The notes beneath the pieces were generated by a model. That model saw only the letters and a list, made by a program, of their open reading frames with translations, ran no database searches and had not been told where the DNA came from. DNA of 64,000 nucleotides from a virus. Both the position numbers and the translations under genes were made by a program. Shown here piece by piece: positions 25,744-33,971 of the stretch; the first letter of the stretch is position 1, and every line of letters starts with the position of its first letter. The stretch is from IMG/VR virus record IMGVR_UViG_3300025000_000086, positions 1 through 64,000 of that record. One strand, given 5' to 3'.

Positions 25744-26352
25744 GCACAAAACAATAAAAAAAATTATTGGAAAGCACTATGGAGATTAGTTAGGGAGTGC
25801 AATAGGGATATTAAATTCAGATGAATTAGATTAATCCATTAATGGACTTAGATAAACAGGATAGTCTGTTAATATTCCTTTCTGCTGTTGTGGGTTTCAG
25901 TAGATAAAAATAATCCGAGAGTTACGGATAAGAAAATAACTCATATGTGAAGTTTGGTGGGTATATGCAATGAATTTATATAGTTATGACAGAGTATCTG
26001 TATAATGGAAATTGTATATGGGATGATTAAGATAATACATGAAAACTCTGTTGTTTTACATCTTAGTCATGGTCTATAAAGGTGGGAATATAGACAAAAA
26101 TATTTTAAACCGTTGTTGTTTTAAAATGGGATTACATGTAAATGTAATGAGGTGTAGGATAACTTAAGTATCTGAGGGTGGAATTTCTTTTTCTCAACAA
26201 TCAACTAACCATCAATCCCCAAAATTGATTGCATTGGTCAAGCAAAACAACAGGTATGACTAAAGCATACTTGTTGACAAGAAGACTAATCCGTATTGGT
26301 TAGTACGGTTATATAAAGTAGTAGGTATTTTGGGTAGTTACTACTTTATATA
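25744..26352 (+). ncRNA. Large ornate structured RNA candidate (ROOL/GOLLD-like)
   Basis: About 600 bases without a credible ORF, with its own promoter and a 14-bp 3' terminal stem. Stems that I can pair by eye include 25774-25778/25796-25800, 25881-25887/25898-25904, 26023-26033/26060-26070 (11 bp, one G-U), 26072-26078/26089-26095, 26102-26109/26120-26127, 26131-26136/26143-26148, 26211-26216/26224-26229 and 26248-26258/26266-26276 (11 bp, one G-U). Hairpin 25913-25929 has a loop (25919-25924) that pairs with 25937-25942, a pseudoknot. Pairings 285-289/300-304 and 291-295/304-308 (add 26000) cross or compete. Size, promoter, phage location and pseudoknots fit the ROOL class (around 580 nt) better than GOLLD. 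The class assignment is inference. Confidence 0.75.
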
Positions 26353-26363
26353 TTTCTTTATAT
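26310..26363 (+). terminator. 3' terminal stem of the ncRNA
   Basis: TATATAAAGTAGTA (26310-26323) and TACTACTTTATATA (26339-26352) form a perfect 14-bp stem with a 15-base loop, followed by TTTCTTTATATT. The T run is broken, so it may be a weak terminator or the closing helix of the RNA. Confidence 0.55.
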
Positions 26364-26387
26364 TAAATGAAAAAGGAGAAATATATT

Positions 26388-26795
26388 ATGAATACAAAAT
26401 TGTTAAAAATAATAAAAATGTTACAAGATGAGGTACAATTACATATTGACACTATGAAGAAAATTGAACAAGAATTAGTTAATCAAGAAGAAAATATAAA
26501 ATATACTAATTGGGATATTTCAACAAATAATATTATTGCTGATAGTATCACTATTAAAGAAAATGGTGAAATATTATTAAGAATAGATAAAGATGGTATT
26601 ACAACATCAAGCAAAGTAAAGGAATTAAAAGAAGAAGATGAAACAGATAAATTTATTAATTTTCTTTTAGATTTAGAAAAAAGAATTACAAAATTAGAAA
26701 ATAATAAATTAGATAATGATATAAAAAATATTAGCAATAAAGTTGTAGAAAATATTTTTAATAGTTTAAAAAGAATGGATAAAAATATTAAATAA
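26388..26795 (+). CDS. Coiled-coil protein, 135 aa
   Basis: ATG 26388 follows AAAAGGAGAAATATATT. An in-frame ATG at 26367 precedes the site. Almost entirely helical, with heptads in the first 35 and last 60 residues and a short beta hairpin between. Function unknown. Confidence 0.65.
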   Translation: MNTKLLKIIKMLQDEVQLHIDTMKKIEQELVNQEENIKYTNWDISTNNIIADSITIKENGEILLRIDKDGITTSSKVKELKEEDETDKFINFLLDLEKRITKLENNKLDNDIKNISNKVVENIFNSLKRMDKNIK

Positions 26796-26800
26796 ATAGT

Positions 26801-26836
26801 ATATTTAGGGTATTGTTAATATGATACCCTAAATAT
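26801..26836 (+). promoter_or_regulatory. 13-bp intergenic hairpin
   Basis: ATATTTAGGGTAT and ATACCCTAAATAT form a perfect stem with a 10-base loop between two genes. There is no T run on either strand, so an RNA-processing or stability role is more likely than termination. Confidence 0.5.
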
Positions 26837-26854
26837 CAACATTAAGGAGATTAT

Positions 26855-27082
26855 ATGATAACTTACAATAAAAATGGCGAACCAGAATTAAATGAATATG
26901 TTAGAAGTATTAGAGATTTAGAATATATTATGGGTAATTTAAATGATGCTATTATGGAATTAAATAATGATGCAAAAGAAATTACAAATAAGTTTAATGA
27001 ATTAAAACAATATACTGAGGGATTAGAGGAATTACTTGATAGACATGAGATTGATTATGAATATAAAAATATTGATATATAA
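26855..27082 (+). CDS. Coiled-coil protein, 75 aa
   Basis: ATG behind AAGGAG. Long heptad helix with many Asn and Glu, ending in an acidic Tyr-rich tail. Probably oligomeric. Function unknown. Confidence 0.6.
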   Translation: MITYNKNGEPELNEYVRSIRDLEYIMGNLNDAIMELNNDAKEITNKFNELKQYTEGLEELLDRHEIDYEYKNIDI

Positions 27083-27109
27083 TAAAATAATAAATAAAGG
27101 AGAATACTT

Positions 27110-27865
27110 ATGATTAAAGTAACATTATTAAATCCAGAACAAATAAAAAACATATTTAAAGAATGGGGATCTTTCGCCTGTGAATGTTACGCAACACCTC
27201 AAAAATATGCAGAAAAAGTAGGCAATAGTTGTTTTGAATCAGGACATTACAGTGGAAGTAGAACTGAATATATTAAATTCAGAATTGAAGGTATCGATCG
27301 TGGGGTTAGTGAGCAAATCATGCGACATGAAATAGGAGTAAGACAAAATCCTATAGATGAACATACATATGATGAAAATCCTAATAATATAATCAAAAAT
27401 CTTAAATCATTTAGATATGTAGATATGAATGATTTTGATTATACTACACCTACTACTATTGATAAAATACCAGAAGCAAAAGAAGAATATGATAGAATCA
27501 ATAATGAAATAAATAAAAGTAGAATTAAAATTAAAGATATTTTAATTAATAATAAAGTAAAAGAAAAACAAGCAGTTGAAGATGCTAATTATATTTTACC
27601 TAGAGCAACAAATACTACTTTAACTATTGGTTTTACAATTGAGGCATTAATTCACTATATGCATAAAAGATTATGTGTTAGAGCACAAGATTTACATAGA
27701 AAAGTTGCAATGATGATGAAGGAAGAAGTGATTAAGGTATTGCCACAATTAGAAAATAGGTTAGTTCCTCAATGCGAGTATCTTTTGTGGTGTCCAGAAG
27801 GTGATATGTCTTGTGGGATGAAACCTACTAGAGATAAATTGATTAGTGATTTATATGAAAAATAA
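27110..27865 (+). CDS. thyX: FAD-dependent thymidylate synthase
   Basis: ThyX makes dTMP from dUMP using methylene-tetrahydrofolate and FAD/NADPH, without folate oxidation. The 251-residue protein has the signature start MRHEIG and completes the RHR...S-x-RY motif with SFRYVDM about 29 residues later. The intervening insert also occurs in phage ThyX relatives as I recall them. HKRLCVRAQ and CPEGDMSCG lie in the C-terminal part. It works with dut, pyrB and nrdDG in the same region. Confidence 0.93.
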   Translation: MIKVTLLNPEQIKNIFKEWGSFACECYATPQKYAEKVGNSCFESGHYSGSRTEYIKFRIEGIDRGVSEQIMRHEIGVRQNPIDEHTYDENPNNIIKNLKSFRYVDMNDFDYTTPTTIDKIPEAKEEYDRINNEINKSRIKIKDILINNKVKEKQAVEDANYILPRATNTTLTIGFTIEALIHYMHKRLCVRAQDLHRKVAMMMKEEVIKVLPQLENRLVPQCEYLLWCPEGDMSCGMKPTRDKLISDLYEK

Positions 27866-27899
27866 TATTAAAATAATAATATAGAAAGGAGAAAATAAT

Positions 27900-28055
27900 A
27901 TGATTCCAAGATGTTGTTATCAATGTTATGCCTTTGGTTTATGCTTCCCTAAATCAAATTATAAAGGTTGTTCAGACTGTATAGATAACATAGATAAATC
28001 AAATTGTAAAAGAGATATTTGTTTAGGGTTTATACCAGAGTCGCAAACTGATTGA
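27900..28055 (+). CDS. Cys-rich mini-protein, 51 aa
   Basis: ATG behind AAAGGAG. Eight Cys in 51 residues, including CCYQC, CSDC and two spaced single Cys. Probably metal-binding or disulfide-stabilised. Sits between thyX and a dNMP kinase. Confidence 0.55.
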   Translation: MIPRCCYQCYAFGLCFPKSNYKGCSDCIDNIDKSNCKRDICLGFIPESQTD

Positions 28056-28079
28056 TGGGTGAGTAGAAAGGAGTATTAT

Positions 28080-28616
28080 ATGCATATCATATTAATATCA
28101 GGTAAAGCACAAAATGGGAAAGATCAAAGTGCTAAAATAATTAAACAAAAATTAGAACAAAAAAATAAAAAAGTATTAATTACTGCATATGGTGATTTGG
28201 TTAAATATGTATGTGAAAAATTTTTTAATTGGGATGGCAAAAAAGATGAAAAAGGAAGAACACTTTTACAGTATGTAGGCACAGATATTGTAAGAAGCAA
28301 AAAATTTAATTTTTGGGTAGATTTTATTATTAATGTTTTAAATTTCTTTGACAATGAATGGGATTATGTTTTAATTCCAGATATGAGATTCCAAAATGAA
28401 ATACATAGATGGAATGGACTTTGGGACATTACAACATTAAGAGTTAATAGATTGAATTTTGAAAATAATCTTACATATGAACAAAAGAATCATTCTTCTG
28501 AAACAAAACTTGATAATTATCATTTTGATTATGTTATCAATGTAGAAAGTGGATTGGATAAATTAGAGAAAGAAATAGATAAGTTTGTGAAATGGATGGA
28601 GGAAATTGATGAATAA
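28080..28616 (+). CDS. Deoxynucleoside monophosphate kinase-like P-loop protein
   Basis: The P-loop GKAQNGKDQ at residues 8-16, an Arg/Asp-rich centre (VLIPDMRFQNE) and the 178-residue length match phage dNMP kinases, which phosphorylate dNMPs, including dTMP, for DNA synthesis. ATG 28080 is chosen for its GAAAGGAG site. It overlaps the next gene by 8 bases. Confidence 0.8.
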   Translation: MHIILISGKAQNGKDQSAKIIKQKLEQKNKKVLITAYGDLVKYVCEKFFNWDGKKDEKGRTLLQYVGTDIVRSKKFNFWVDFIINVLNFFDNEWDYVLIPDMRFQNEIHRWNGLWDITTLRVNRLNFENNLTYEQKNHSSETKLDNYHFDYVINVESGLDKLEKEIDKFVKWMEEIDE

Positions 28617-29175
28617 AAGAAAATTCTTCGTTGATATGGATTCGACCATTACTAATAGTGTTAAAAGTTTTTGTGATACTTACAACAAAATATATCAATA
28701 TTATCCAGATTTTAAACCAGCAGACACAAATAAATTACAACGATATGATTTAAAAGATATTTGCCCGTTAGTTAATAATCCACTTGATATATTTGATCAT
28801 GATTTATTCTTTCAATACTTAGAATTTATTAATAATAATACATATGAAGTTTTAGAGAAATTAAATAAGAAGTATCAATTAATAGTAACGACAATTGGTA
28901 CTCCAATTAATTTATCTAAAAAGAGTATTTGGTTGAGTGACAAATTACCATTTATCAAGGATTATATATTACTTAGAAATGATGGATGTGTTATGGATAA
29001 GAGTATAGTGGATATGTCAGGAAATGGAAATATATTTATGGATGATGTAGAGAGTAATTTAATGAGTTCAAATTGTGAGAATAAAGTATTATTTGGTAAG
29101 AGATTTGATTGGAATAGAAAATGGAATGGGAATTGGTGTTTGGATTGGAGTGATGTTGAGGAGATTTATTTGTAA
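28609..29175 (+). CDS. 5'(3')-deoxyribonucleotidase-like HAD phosphatase
   Basis: A 188-residue HAD-fold protein with DMDSTITNS near the N terminus (motif I), a TTIGTP motif II region and MDDVESN as the metal-binding motif IV. The layout matches the NT5C-type nucleotidase family, which dephosphorylates deoxynucleotides. With the overlapping kinase gene it may balance dNMP pools. Confidence 0.75.
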   Translation: MNKRKFFVDMDSTITNSVKSFCDTYNKIYQYYPDFKPADTNKLQRYDLKDICPLVNNPLDIFDHDLFFQYLEFINNNTYEVLEKLNKKYQLIVTTIGTPINLSKKSIWLSDKLPFIKDYILLRNDGCVMDKSIVDMSGNGNIFMDDVESNLMSSNCENKVLFGKRFDWNRKWNGNWCLDWSDVEEIYL

Positions 29176-29245
29176 GGAATAGGAATAAATTAATTAGTTA
29201 ATACATAAGATGTTTTAAACAATTAATTAAGGAGGAATAACCAAA

Positions 29246-29425
29246 ATAAAATATACAAATGAACAATATTCAGAATATTATAAAAATACTGAACCAATTG
29301 AAACTATCATAGATGATGAATGTATTATAAAAATTTATCCACCTATAGAATCTCCTACAGAAGAAACATATCAACAATATTATAGAGCATTAGGACAATT
29401 ATTATTAAAGAAAAAACCAGCGTAA
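29246..29425 (+). CDS. Small protein starting at AUA, 59 aa
   Basis: GGAGG at 29231-29235 precedes an open frame whose only plausible start is ATA 29246. The protein is acidic and Tyr-rich, ends in LLLKKKPA, and its stop lies inside the terminator stem. Last gene of the rightward operon. Confidence 0.5.
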   Translation: MKYTNEQYSEYYKNTEPIETIIDDECIIKIYPPIESPTEETYQQYYRALGQLLLKKKPA

Positions 29426-29442
29426 TTGCTGGTTAATTTTTT
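29415..29442 (+). terminator. Rho-independent terminator of the early operon
   Basis: AACCAGC (29415-29421) pairs with GCTGGTT (29428-29434) around a 6-base loop and is followed by AATTTTTT. This is a standard intrinsic terminator. Confidence 0.88.
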
Positions 29443-29449
29443 GACTAAA

Positions 29450-29503
29450 TTTATTCTTATGAGTGTGTGCATAATGAGATGTTTGCCTACTCATAAGAAT
29501 AAA
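29450..29503. other. Candidate attP site at the integrase 3' end
   Basis: Two perfect 15-bp arms, TTTATTCTTATGAGT and its complement, are centred on GA at 29476-29477, with 24 unpaired bases between them. The right arm covers the last codons of the serine integrase. A 50-bp imperfect palindrome beside the gene is what large serine integrases such as that of TP901-1 use as attP. No T run follows on either strand, so it is a poor terminator. Confidence 0.6.
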
Positions 29504-31082
29504 AAGATGGAGTAATACGAATTTCAAATAATGTTTTATTTATCCTTTCAAATTCAACATTTTTAATAACCGATTTTAATAAAATATTTTTCTCTGTTTT
29601 ATCATTGCAATTTTCATATGCTTCTAAAACAGTTTCTACTTTATCTTGCCATTCAAGAAACTTCTGTTCAAAATTATTATTTACATTTTCATTAGAAATA
29701 AGTAATTTTAACTTATCTAATTCATTATTAAGTTCGTTTGTACGTTCTTTATACATAATATCATCTATAAGTCCATCTTCCCATTTTTCATAAGCAAATT
29801 TAAGTTTACGTTTTAATTCTAATTCCTTCTTATGCATTACATCATTTATATCTACTGAATTTTCTTTTTTATTATTAACAAAATTATTAAAATCATCTTC
29901 TAATATTTTTTTTGCTTGTTTAATTCCCATGTTTTTTAATTTTTTCAATAATAATAATAATTTTCCTTCAATTTTTCTATACATGGCATAACTACATCCT
30001 GGTTTAGTACACCATAATACTTCTTGAAAATAAGTTTTTCTAGTTCCATCTTTTTTATCATAATGTGTTCTAGTAGTCTGTTTAATCATAGTTTTTTTAC
30101 ATTTACTACAAATAACTAATCCTGCTAATTCACAGGGAGAAAAATCCAATTTATTATGCGGTGCAGTACCTCTATTATTAAATTTTTTCTGTGCTAATTC
30201 CCAAGTTTCTTCATCAATAATAGATTCATGTGCATGTTCAACAATTATATGTTCATCTAAAGGTCGATCTATTACTATTGATTTATTATTTTTTATTACA
30301 CGTTTTCTTCTATAATACATGACTGTACCATTATATACAGGATTAGAAAGAATTCTTTTAACAGTAGATGGTTCCCATGTTATACCATTTTTTGGAGTAT
30401 GAATACCAATTCTAGTAAGATATGTTGCTATTGCTCTAAAAGAAACTTCTTTGCCATCAATTCCATTTACATAAAGAATAAATATTAATCTAACAATATC
30501 TGCTAATTCTTCAATTGGTTCTAATTTAGAAGTTTGTGAATTTAATTTGTATGCGAAGGGAAGGTTTCCAACGATCCATTTACCTTCAGTGGCAAGATTG
30601 TATTTTGCACTTGTCATTCTTTGTCGAATTAACTCGAATTCTTCACGGCTCATGAACATCTCAAACCTAATCTGTCTAACATCAGAAGAATTTGAAGGAT
30701 TATAAATTTTATAAGGTGTAATGATATAAATATTTTTAGATACAACCAAATCATAAATTACACCCATATCACTATAATTACCTCTACCTAATCTAGATAA
30801 TTCACGAACAGCAATACAATTATATTTGTCTAATTTTAAATCTTCTAATACTTGTTTAAAAACTGGTCTAGTTTCTATTTTATCTCCAGAACCAATTTCA
30901 GAAACTTGGTCATAAGGAATATCTAAATCATCTAATACTTTTGTCATTATTTTTTGCTGTGTAGCTAAAGTATCTTCACCTGTACGTTTTTCCTTTTCAA
31001 TATCTTGCCTAGAACGTCTAAGATAGTTGATTATTTTATAGATATTTTGTTGCGGAGAAGAATAAGAATAACTTTTAGACAT
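29487..31082 (-). CDS. int: Large serine recombinase (phage integrase)
   Basis: It inserts the phage at a host attB by serine-mediated strand exchange. The 531-residue protein has a resolvase domain with catalytic Ser24 in YLRRS and the RELSRLGRG motif. A recombinase domain follows, then a zinc ribbon (CSKC...CTKPGC), a coiled coil around 390-450 and a beta tail. ATG lies behind AAGGAG. Transcribed leftwards towards the attP candidate. Confidence 0.95.
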   Translation of the reverse strand: MSKSYSYSSPQQNIYKIINYLRRSRQDIEKEKRTGEDTLATQQKIMTKVLDDLDIPYDQVSEIGSGDKIETRPVFKQVLEDLKLDKYNCIAVRELSRLGRGNYSDMGVIYDLVVSKNIYIITPYKIYNPSNSSDVRQIRFEMFMSREEFELIRQRMTSAKYNLATEGKWIVGNLPFAYKLNSQTSKLEPIEELADIVRLIFILYVNGIDGKEVSFRAIATYLTRIGIHTPKNGITWEPSTVKRILSNPVYNGTVMYYRRKRVIKNNKSIVIDRPLDEHIIVEHAHESIIDEETWELAQKKFNNRGTAPHNKLDFSPCELAGLVICSKCKKTMIKQTTRTHYDKKDGTRKTYFQEVLWCTKPGCSYAMYRKIEGKLLLLLKKLKNMGIKQAKKILEDDFNNFVNNKKENSVDINDVMHKKELELKRKLKFAYEKWEDGLIDDIMYKERTNELNNELDKLKLLISNENVNNNFEQKFLEWQDKVETVLEAYENCNDKTEKNILLKSVIKNVEFERINKTLFEIRITPSFYSYE

Positions 31083-31221
31083 ATAATACTCCTTAATTGA
31101 ATAATTTAAATGTAATACTATTTAAACAATACTATTAATATTATTCTACATGGAGTATGAATTATCCTTTTTAAATAATTTTACAAAAATCAATAAAACA
31201 GGTATATTTTTATAGCAATAT

Positions 31222-31229
31222 GATATAAT
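31222..31229 (+). promoter_or_regulatory. Extended -10 promoter
   Basis: TGATATAAT (TGn extension plus TATAAT at 31224-31229) lies 65 bases before the DndB-like gene. The -35 region (GGTATA) is poor, which is tolerated with an extended -10. Confidence 0.5.
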
Positions 31230-31293
31230 TATGAATAAGATAGTTAAAAGTATTTAAATTGATTAAATTAATTAGTAAGGAGTGAATAATGAT

Positions 31294-32451
31294 ATGAGTG
31301 TTGTTGAGAAGGAGATAGGGAATATGGATACAATGAAAAATACAGAATGGGAACTTCCTTTACATCCATTATACAAAAATGGTGAGATAGTTCGTTACAC
31401 AGGAAATGTATCGCTTGGCATTTTAAGTTCAATGTATCGTGATGGTCAAATTTATTATAATCCTTTAAAACAGAGGGGAACAAAAGTAGGGAAAGATGGA
31501 AAAATTGAACCATTTGTTATTAAGTCTAAAGTTAAAGAAATAACTACTAATATATTGTCAAATAAATTTTTTGGTAATTTAATAACTTTAAATATTAGAA
31601 AAGAAGAAAATCCTGTCTTGCATTATGATGAAAATTTAAATATTCTTCATGGAAAAAATAGATTCGAATTAATTGATGGTTGCCATCGCTTAACTTCTGG
31701 TTTGTTTATTTTAAATAAATGGGAAAAACTTAAAGAAAAAGATAAGCATTTACTAATAAACCCTTTTGAATATGAAATGATTGTAAGTGTTGAAATTTTG
31801 GATGATCAAAATTCATCTGCCCTTTTTAACGAGTACAATAGTAAGCAAACAAAAGTAAATTCCAATATTACTAGCTTTTTAGATGTTTACGATTTATCTA
31901 ATACTGTGGCAAGAAGATTAATAAATGAATCTGAATTAAGAGACAAAATTAAAATTGGTGCTGGTTCATTAAGAGTTAAAGGTGATAATAACTTAACAAA
32001 TTTTGCAAAAATATACGAAGGTATTAAGAGTAATTTTAGAGATAAAATATTAACTAAAAATGAAGCAGATAAAGTTGCAGATTACTTAATTTTATATTGG
32101 AATGAATTAGTAAATTTACTCCCTGGATACTTTGGTGATATTTCAAATCGTCAAGAAATGAGAGATAAAGATTTAACAATTCAACAAATAACTTTTAATG
32201 CGTATTTTGCACTTGCTAGAAAATTATATGGATTGGAAAATTGGCAGGAGAAATTAGCAAAAATAAAAGAACCAGTACAAGTGGATGGTTTTAGAGGTTA
32301 TATATTTTCTAAGGATAATCCTTATTGGTCTGAGTGCTTCAGAATCAAAAATGGTATTCCAATGGTCGTTAACAGTAGTAGCACGATTCGTGCGGTTACT
32401 AAACATGTTGTTAGTTATATTGTTCCAGAAGACAAGGTTAAAAGTGAATAG
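31294..32451 (+). CDS. DndB-like DGQHR-fold protein
   Basis: A 385-residue protein with the core of the DGQHR/DndB superfamily: a lead strand HGKNRFELIDGCHRL in which Cys replaces the usual Gln, followed by LFNEYNSKQTKVN, the conserved downstream helix. DndB regulates DNA phosphorothioation genes, but phage members stand alone and their role is unknown. The start is ATG 31294. A GTG at 31282 overlaps the AAGGAG site. It diverges from the integrase and has its own promoter and terminator. Confidence 0.75.
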   Translation: MSVVEKEIGNMDTMKNTEWELPLHPLYKNGEIVRYTGNVSLGILSSMYRDGQIYYNPLKQRGTKVGKDGKIEPFVIKSKVKEITTNILSNKFFGNLITLNIRKEENPVLHYDENLNILHGKNRFELIDGCHRLTSGLFILNKWEKLKEKDKHLLINPFEYEMIVSVEILDDQNSSALFNEYNSKQTKVNSNITSFLDVYDLSNTVARRLINESELRDKIKIGAGSLRVKGDNNLTNFAKIYEGIKSNFRDKILTKNEADKVADYLILYWNELVNLLPGYFGDISNRQEMRDKDLTIQQITFNAYFALARKLYGLENWQEKLAKIKEPVQVDGFRGYIFSKDNPYWSECFRIKNGIPMVVNSSSTIRAVTKHVVSYIVPEDKVKSE

Positions 32452-32458
32452 TAAGATA

Positions 32459-32488
32459 ACCCTCTAGCTTTTAAATTTGCTAGAGGGT
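32459..32488. terminator. Bidirectional terminator between convergent genes
   Basis: ACCCTCTAGC and GCTAGAGGGT form a perfect 10-bp stem with a 10-base loop, with AT-rich flanks on both sides. It separates the rightward DndB-like gene from the leftward endonuclease gene. Confidence 0.8.
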
Positions 32489-32501
32489 ATAATTTATTTA
32501 T

Positions 32502-33701
32502 TTAATTTTTCAATGCCTTATCCAATATTTCTTCTATCTTATCAAAATCCCAATACCAAATAATTAATAAATTTATATTATGATTCTGTGCGTAAATACA
32601 TTTACGATTATCATGCTCTAACTGTTTTTCAAAATCTTTAATTGTTTTATGTATACCTCTAGTAAATTTCTCATGCTGTCCACCATGATACTCAATAAGA
32701 AGATTATATTTTGGAATATAATGGTCATAAGAAAGATTTTTATTGCCTAGTCCTATAAGACCATCAAATTCTTTTTGAGGTATAAAATAATTTTTATTAT
32801 ATTTATTATTATCTTCTAATTTATCAAATTCTTCTTGTGACATTTTAACCCAATTGTTTTCAATTAATACTTCATTAATTTTATTCTCACCTTTAGATTT
32901 ATTACATTCTGGGCAACCAGTTTTTAATTTACCATTTCTACTTTTAATTCGTGCGTACCAAGAATAATTACATTCTTTACACTTCCACCAAGCATATTGA
33001 CTACTCCCTGGAGTATAATCTTCAGGATTTTTATCATTTTTATTGTAATCCCATTCCTTACATAGTTTTGGATTATCTTTTAATAAATTATTTTCTTTTG
33101 TGGCATATCTACCGGAACAATAAGGACAACCATTACCATCAGTTCTATGACTTATGTTTGCATACCATTCATGTCCTTTTTCACAAATCCACCATGCATA
33201 TTGAGGAGTCCCACAAGTAATATCATAAGGTGTAAGTTCACCATTTAAAATAGGATGCCACTCTTTTGCTAATTCTGGATTTTTGGTTGCAAGACAATTA
33301 GAGATTCCTACTTGATGTCCTGAACAAAATCCACATCCATAACCAGCATGAATATAGTTCCAATTTGCTTCAAATTCTTCACCGCAACCATCTTTTAAGC
33401 ATTTCCATATTAAATTATCTTTAGCGTCAATATACTTTTCACTAACTAATTTAAAAGGTTTATTATTTAATTTACACCATAAATTTATATTTTGTATGGT
33501 ATAAGGATTAGATTTATGAAATCTTTTAGGTATACATTTATTTAATAAATTACTAAAAGTAATCATATAATAATACCCTTCATTGTCTCTTAAAATCAAT
33601 TTTTCTTTATTATTTTTATATTCTTTACTAATTAACTCATATTCTAATTTATTAACATATTCTTTTACTTCTTCATAAATCCATATTTTTCTTTTACCCA
33701 T
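32502..33701 (-). CDS. Zinc-ribbon homing-type endonuclease (PD-(D/E)XK)
   Basis: A 399-residue free-standing protein. Residues about 95-290 hold three treble-clef or zinc-ribbon modules of the pattern WW-C-x-H/C-W...CPYC. The last 100 residues contain YDHYIPKYNLLIEYHGGQHE and a later NINLLIIWYWD, the Vsr/EDxHD-like PD-(D/E)XK core seen in I-Bth0305I-type homing nucleases. The start is ATG 33701 behind GGTGAG. Its C-terminal two thirds closely resemble the gene at 57407-59002. Confidence 0.8.
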   Translation of the reverse strand: MGKRKIWIYEEVKEYVNKLEYELISKEYKNNKEKLILRDNEGYYYMITFSNLLNKCIPKRFHKSNPYTIQNINLWCKLNNKPFKLVSEKYIDAKDNLIWKCLKDGCGEEFEANWNYIHAGYGCGFCSGHQVGISNCLATKNPELAKEWHPILNGELTPYDITCGTPQYAWWICEKGHEWYANISHRTDGNGCPYCSGRYATKENNLLKDNPKLCKEWDYNKNDKNPEDYTPGSSQYAWWKCKECNYSWYARIKSRNGKLKTGCPECNKSKGENKINEVLIENNWVKMSQEEFDKLEDNNKYNKNYFIPQKEFDGLIGLGNKNLSYDHYIPKYNLLIEYHGGQHEKFTRGIHKTIKDFEKQLEHDNRKCIYAQNHNINLLIIWYWDFDKIEEILDKALKN

Positions 33702-33788
33702 AATTATTCTCACCAAATCCTTCCGTCGATTTTTAAATTTTGCAATCTTTCAATTGCCAGCTCCGATTACCCAATAAAAAATAAAAAG

Positions 33789-33816
33789 AAGAGAGGCATC
33801 GGAATTTACCTCTCTT
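33789..33816 (-). terminator. Leftward terminator
   Basis: AAGAGAGG and CCTCTCTT form an 8-bp stem. Read leftwards it is followed by CTTTTTATTTTTTAT, a good T run. Confidence 0.75.
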
Positions 33817-33867
33817 ATCAACCACATTGGCCTATGTGATTTATCTTTTTCCACACAAAAACAAAAA

Positions 33868-33889
33868 AGAGCAGAAATTAATCCACTCT
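33868..33889 (-). terminator. Second leftward terminator
   Basis: On the minus strand GAGTGG pairs with CTGCTC (with two G-U pairs) within a slightly longer stem, and is followed by TTTTTTG. It lies directly upstream of the terminator at 33789. Confidence 0.6.
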
Positions 33890-33898
33890 CAAAAAGTT

Positions 33899-33935
33899 AA
33901 CCTACATTTTTAAATTTATAAGTATAATGTAGGTT
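33899..33935 (-). terminator. Third tandem hairpin
   Basis: AACCTACATT and AATGTAGGTT form a perfect 10-bp stem with a 17-base AT loop. On the minus strand TTAACTTTTT follows. Three hairpins in 150 bases after one small gene is an unusually strong transcription block. Confidence 0.55.
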
Positions 33936-33971
33936 AAATATTATATTAATAATTCAAATATTACGTTCTAA

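Noticed and set aside
25744-26352. Protein-coding gene or tRNA cluster in the gene-free region
   Set aside because: All frames are short and lack ribosome sites, and no cloverleaf with a T-loop consensus was visible.
29450-29503. Reading the 15-bp inverted repeat after the integrase as an intrinsic terminator
   Set aside because: No T run follows on either strand, the loop is 24 bases, and a good terminator already lies at 29415-29442.
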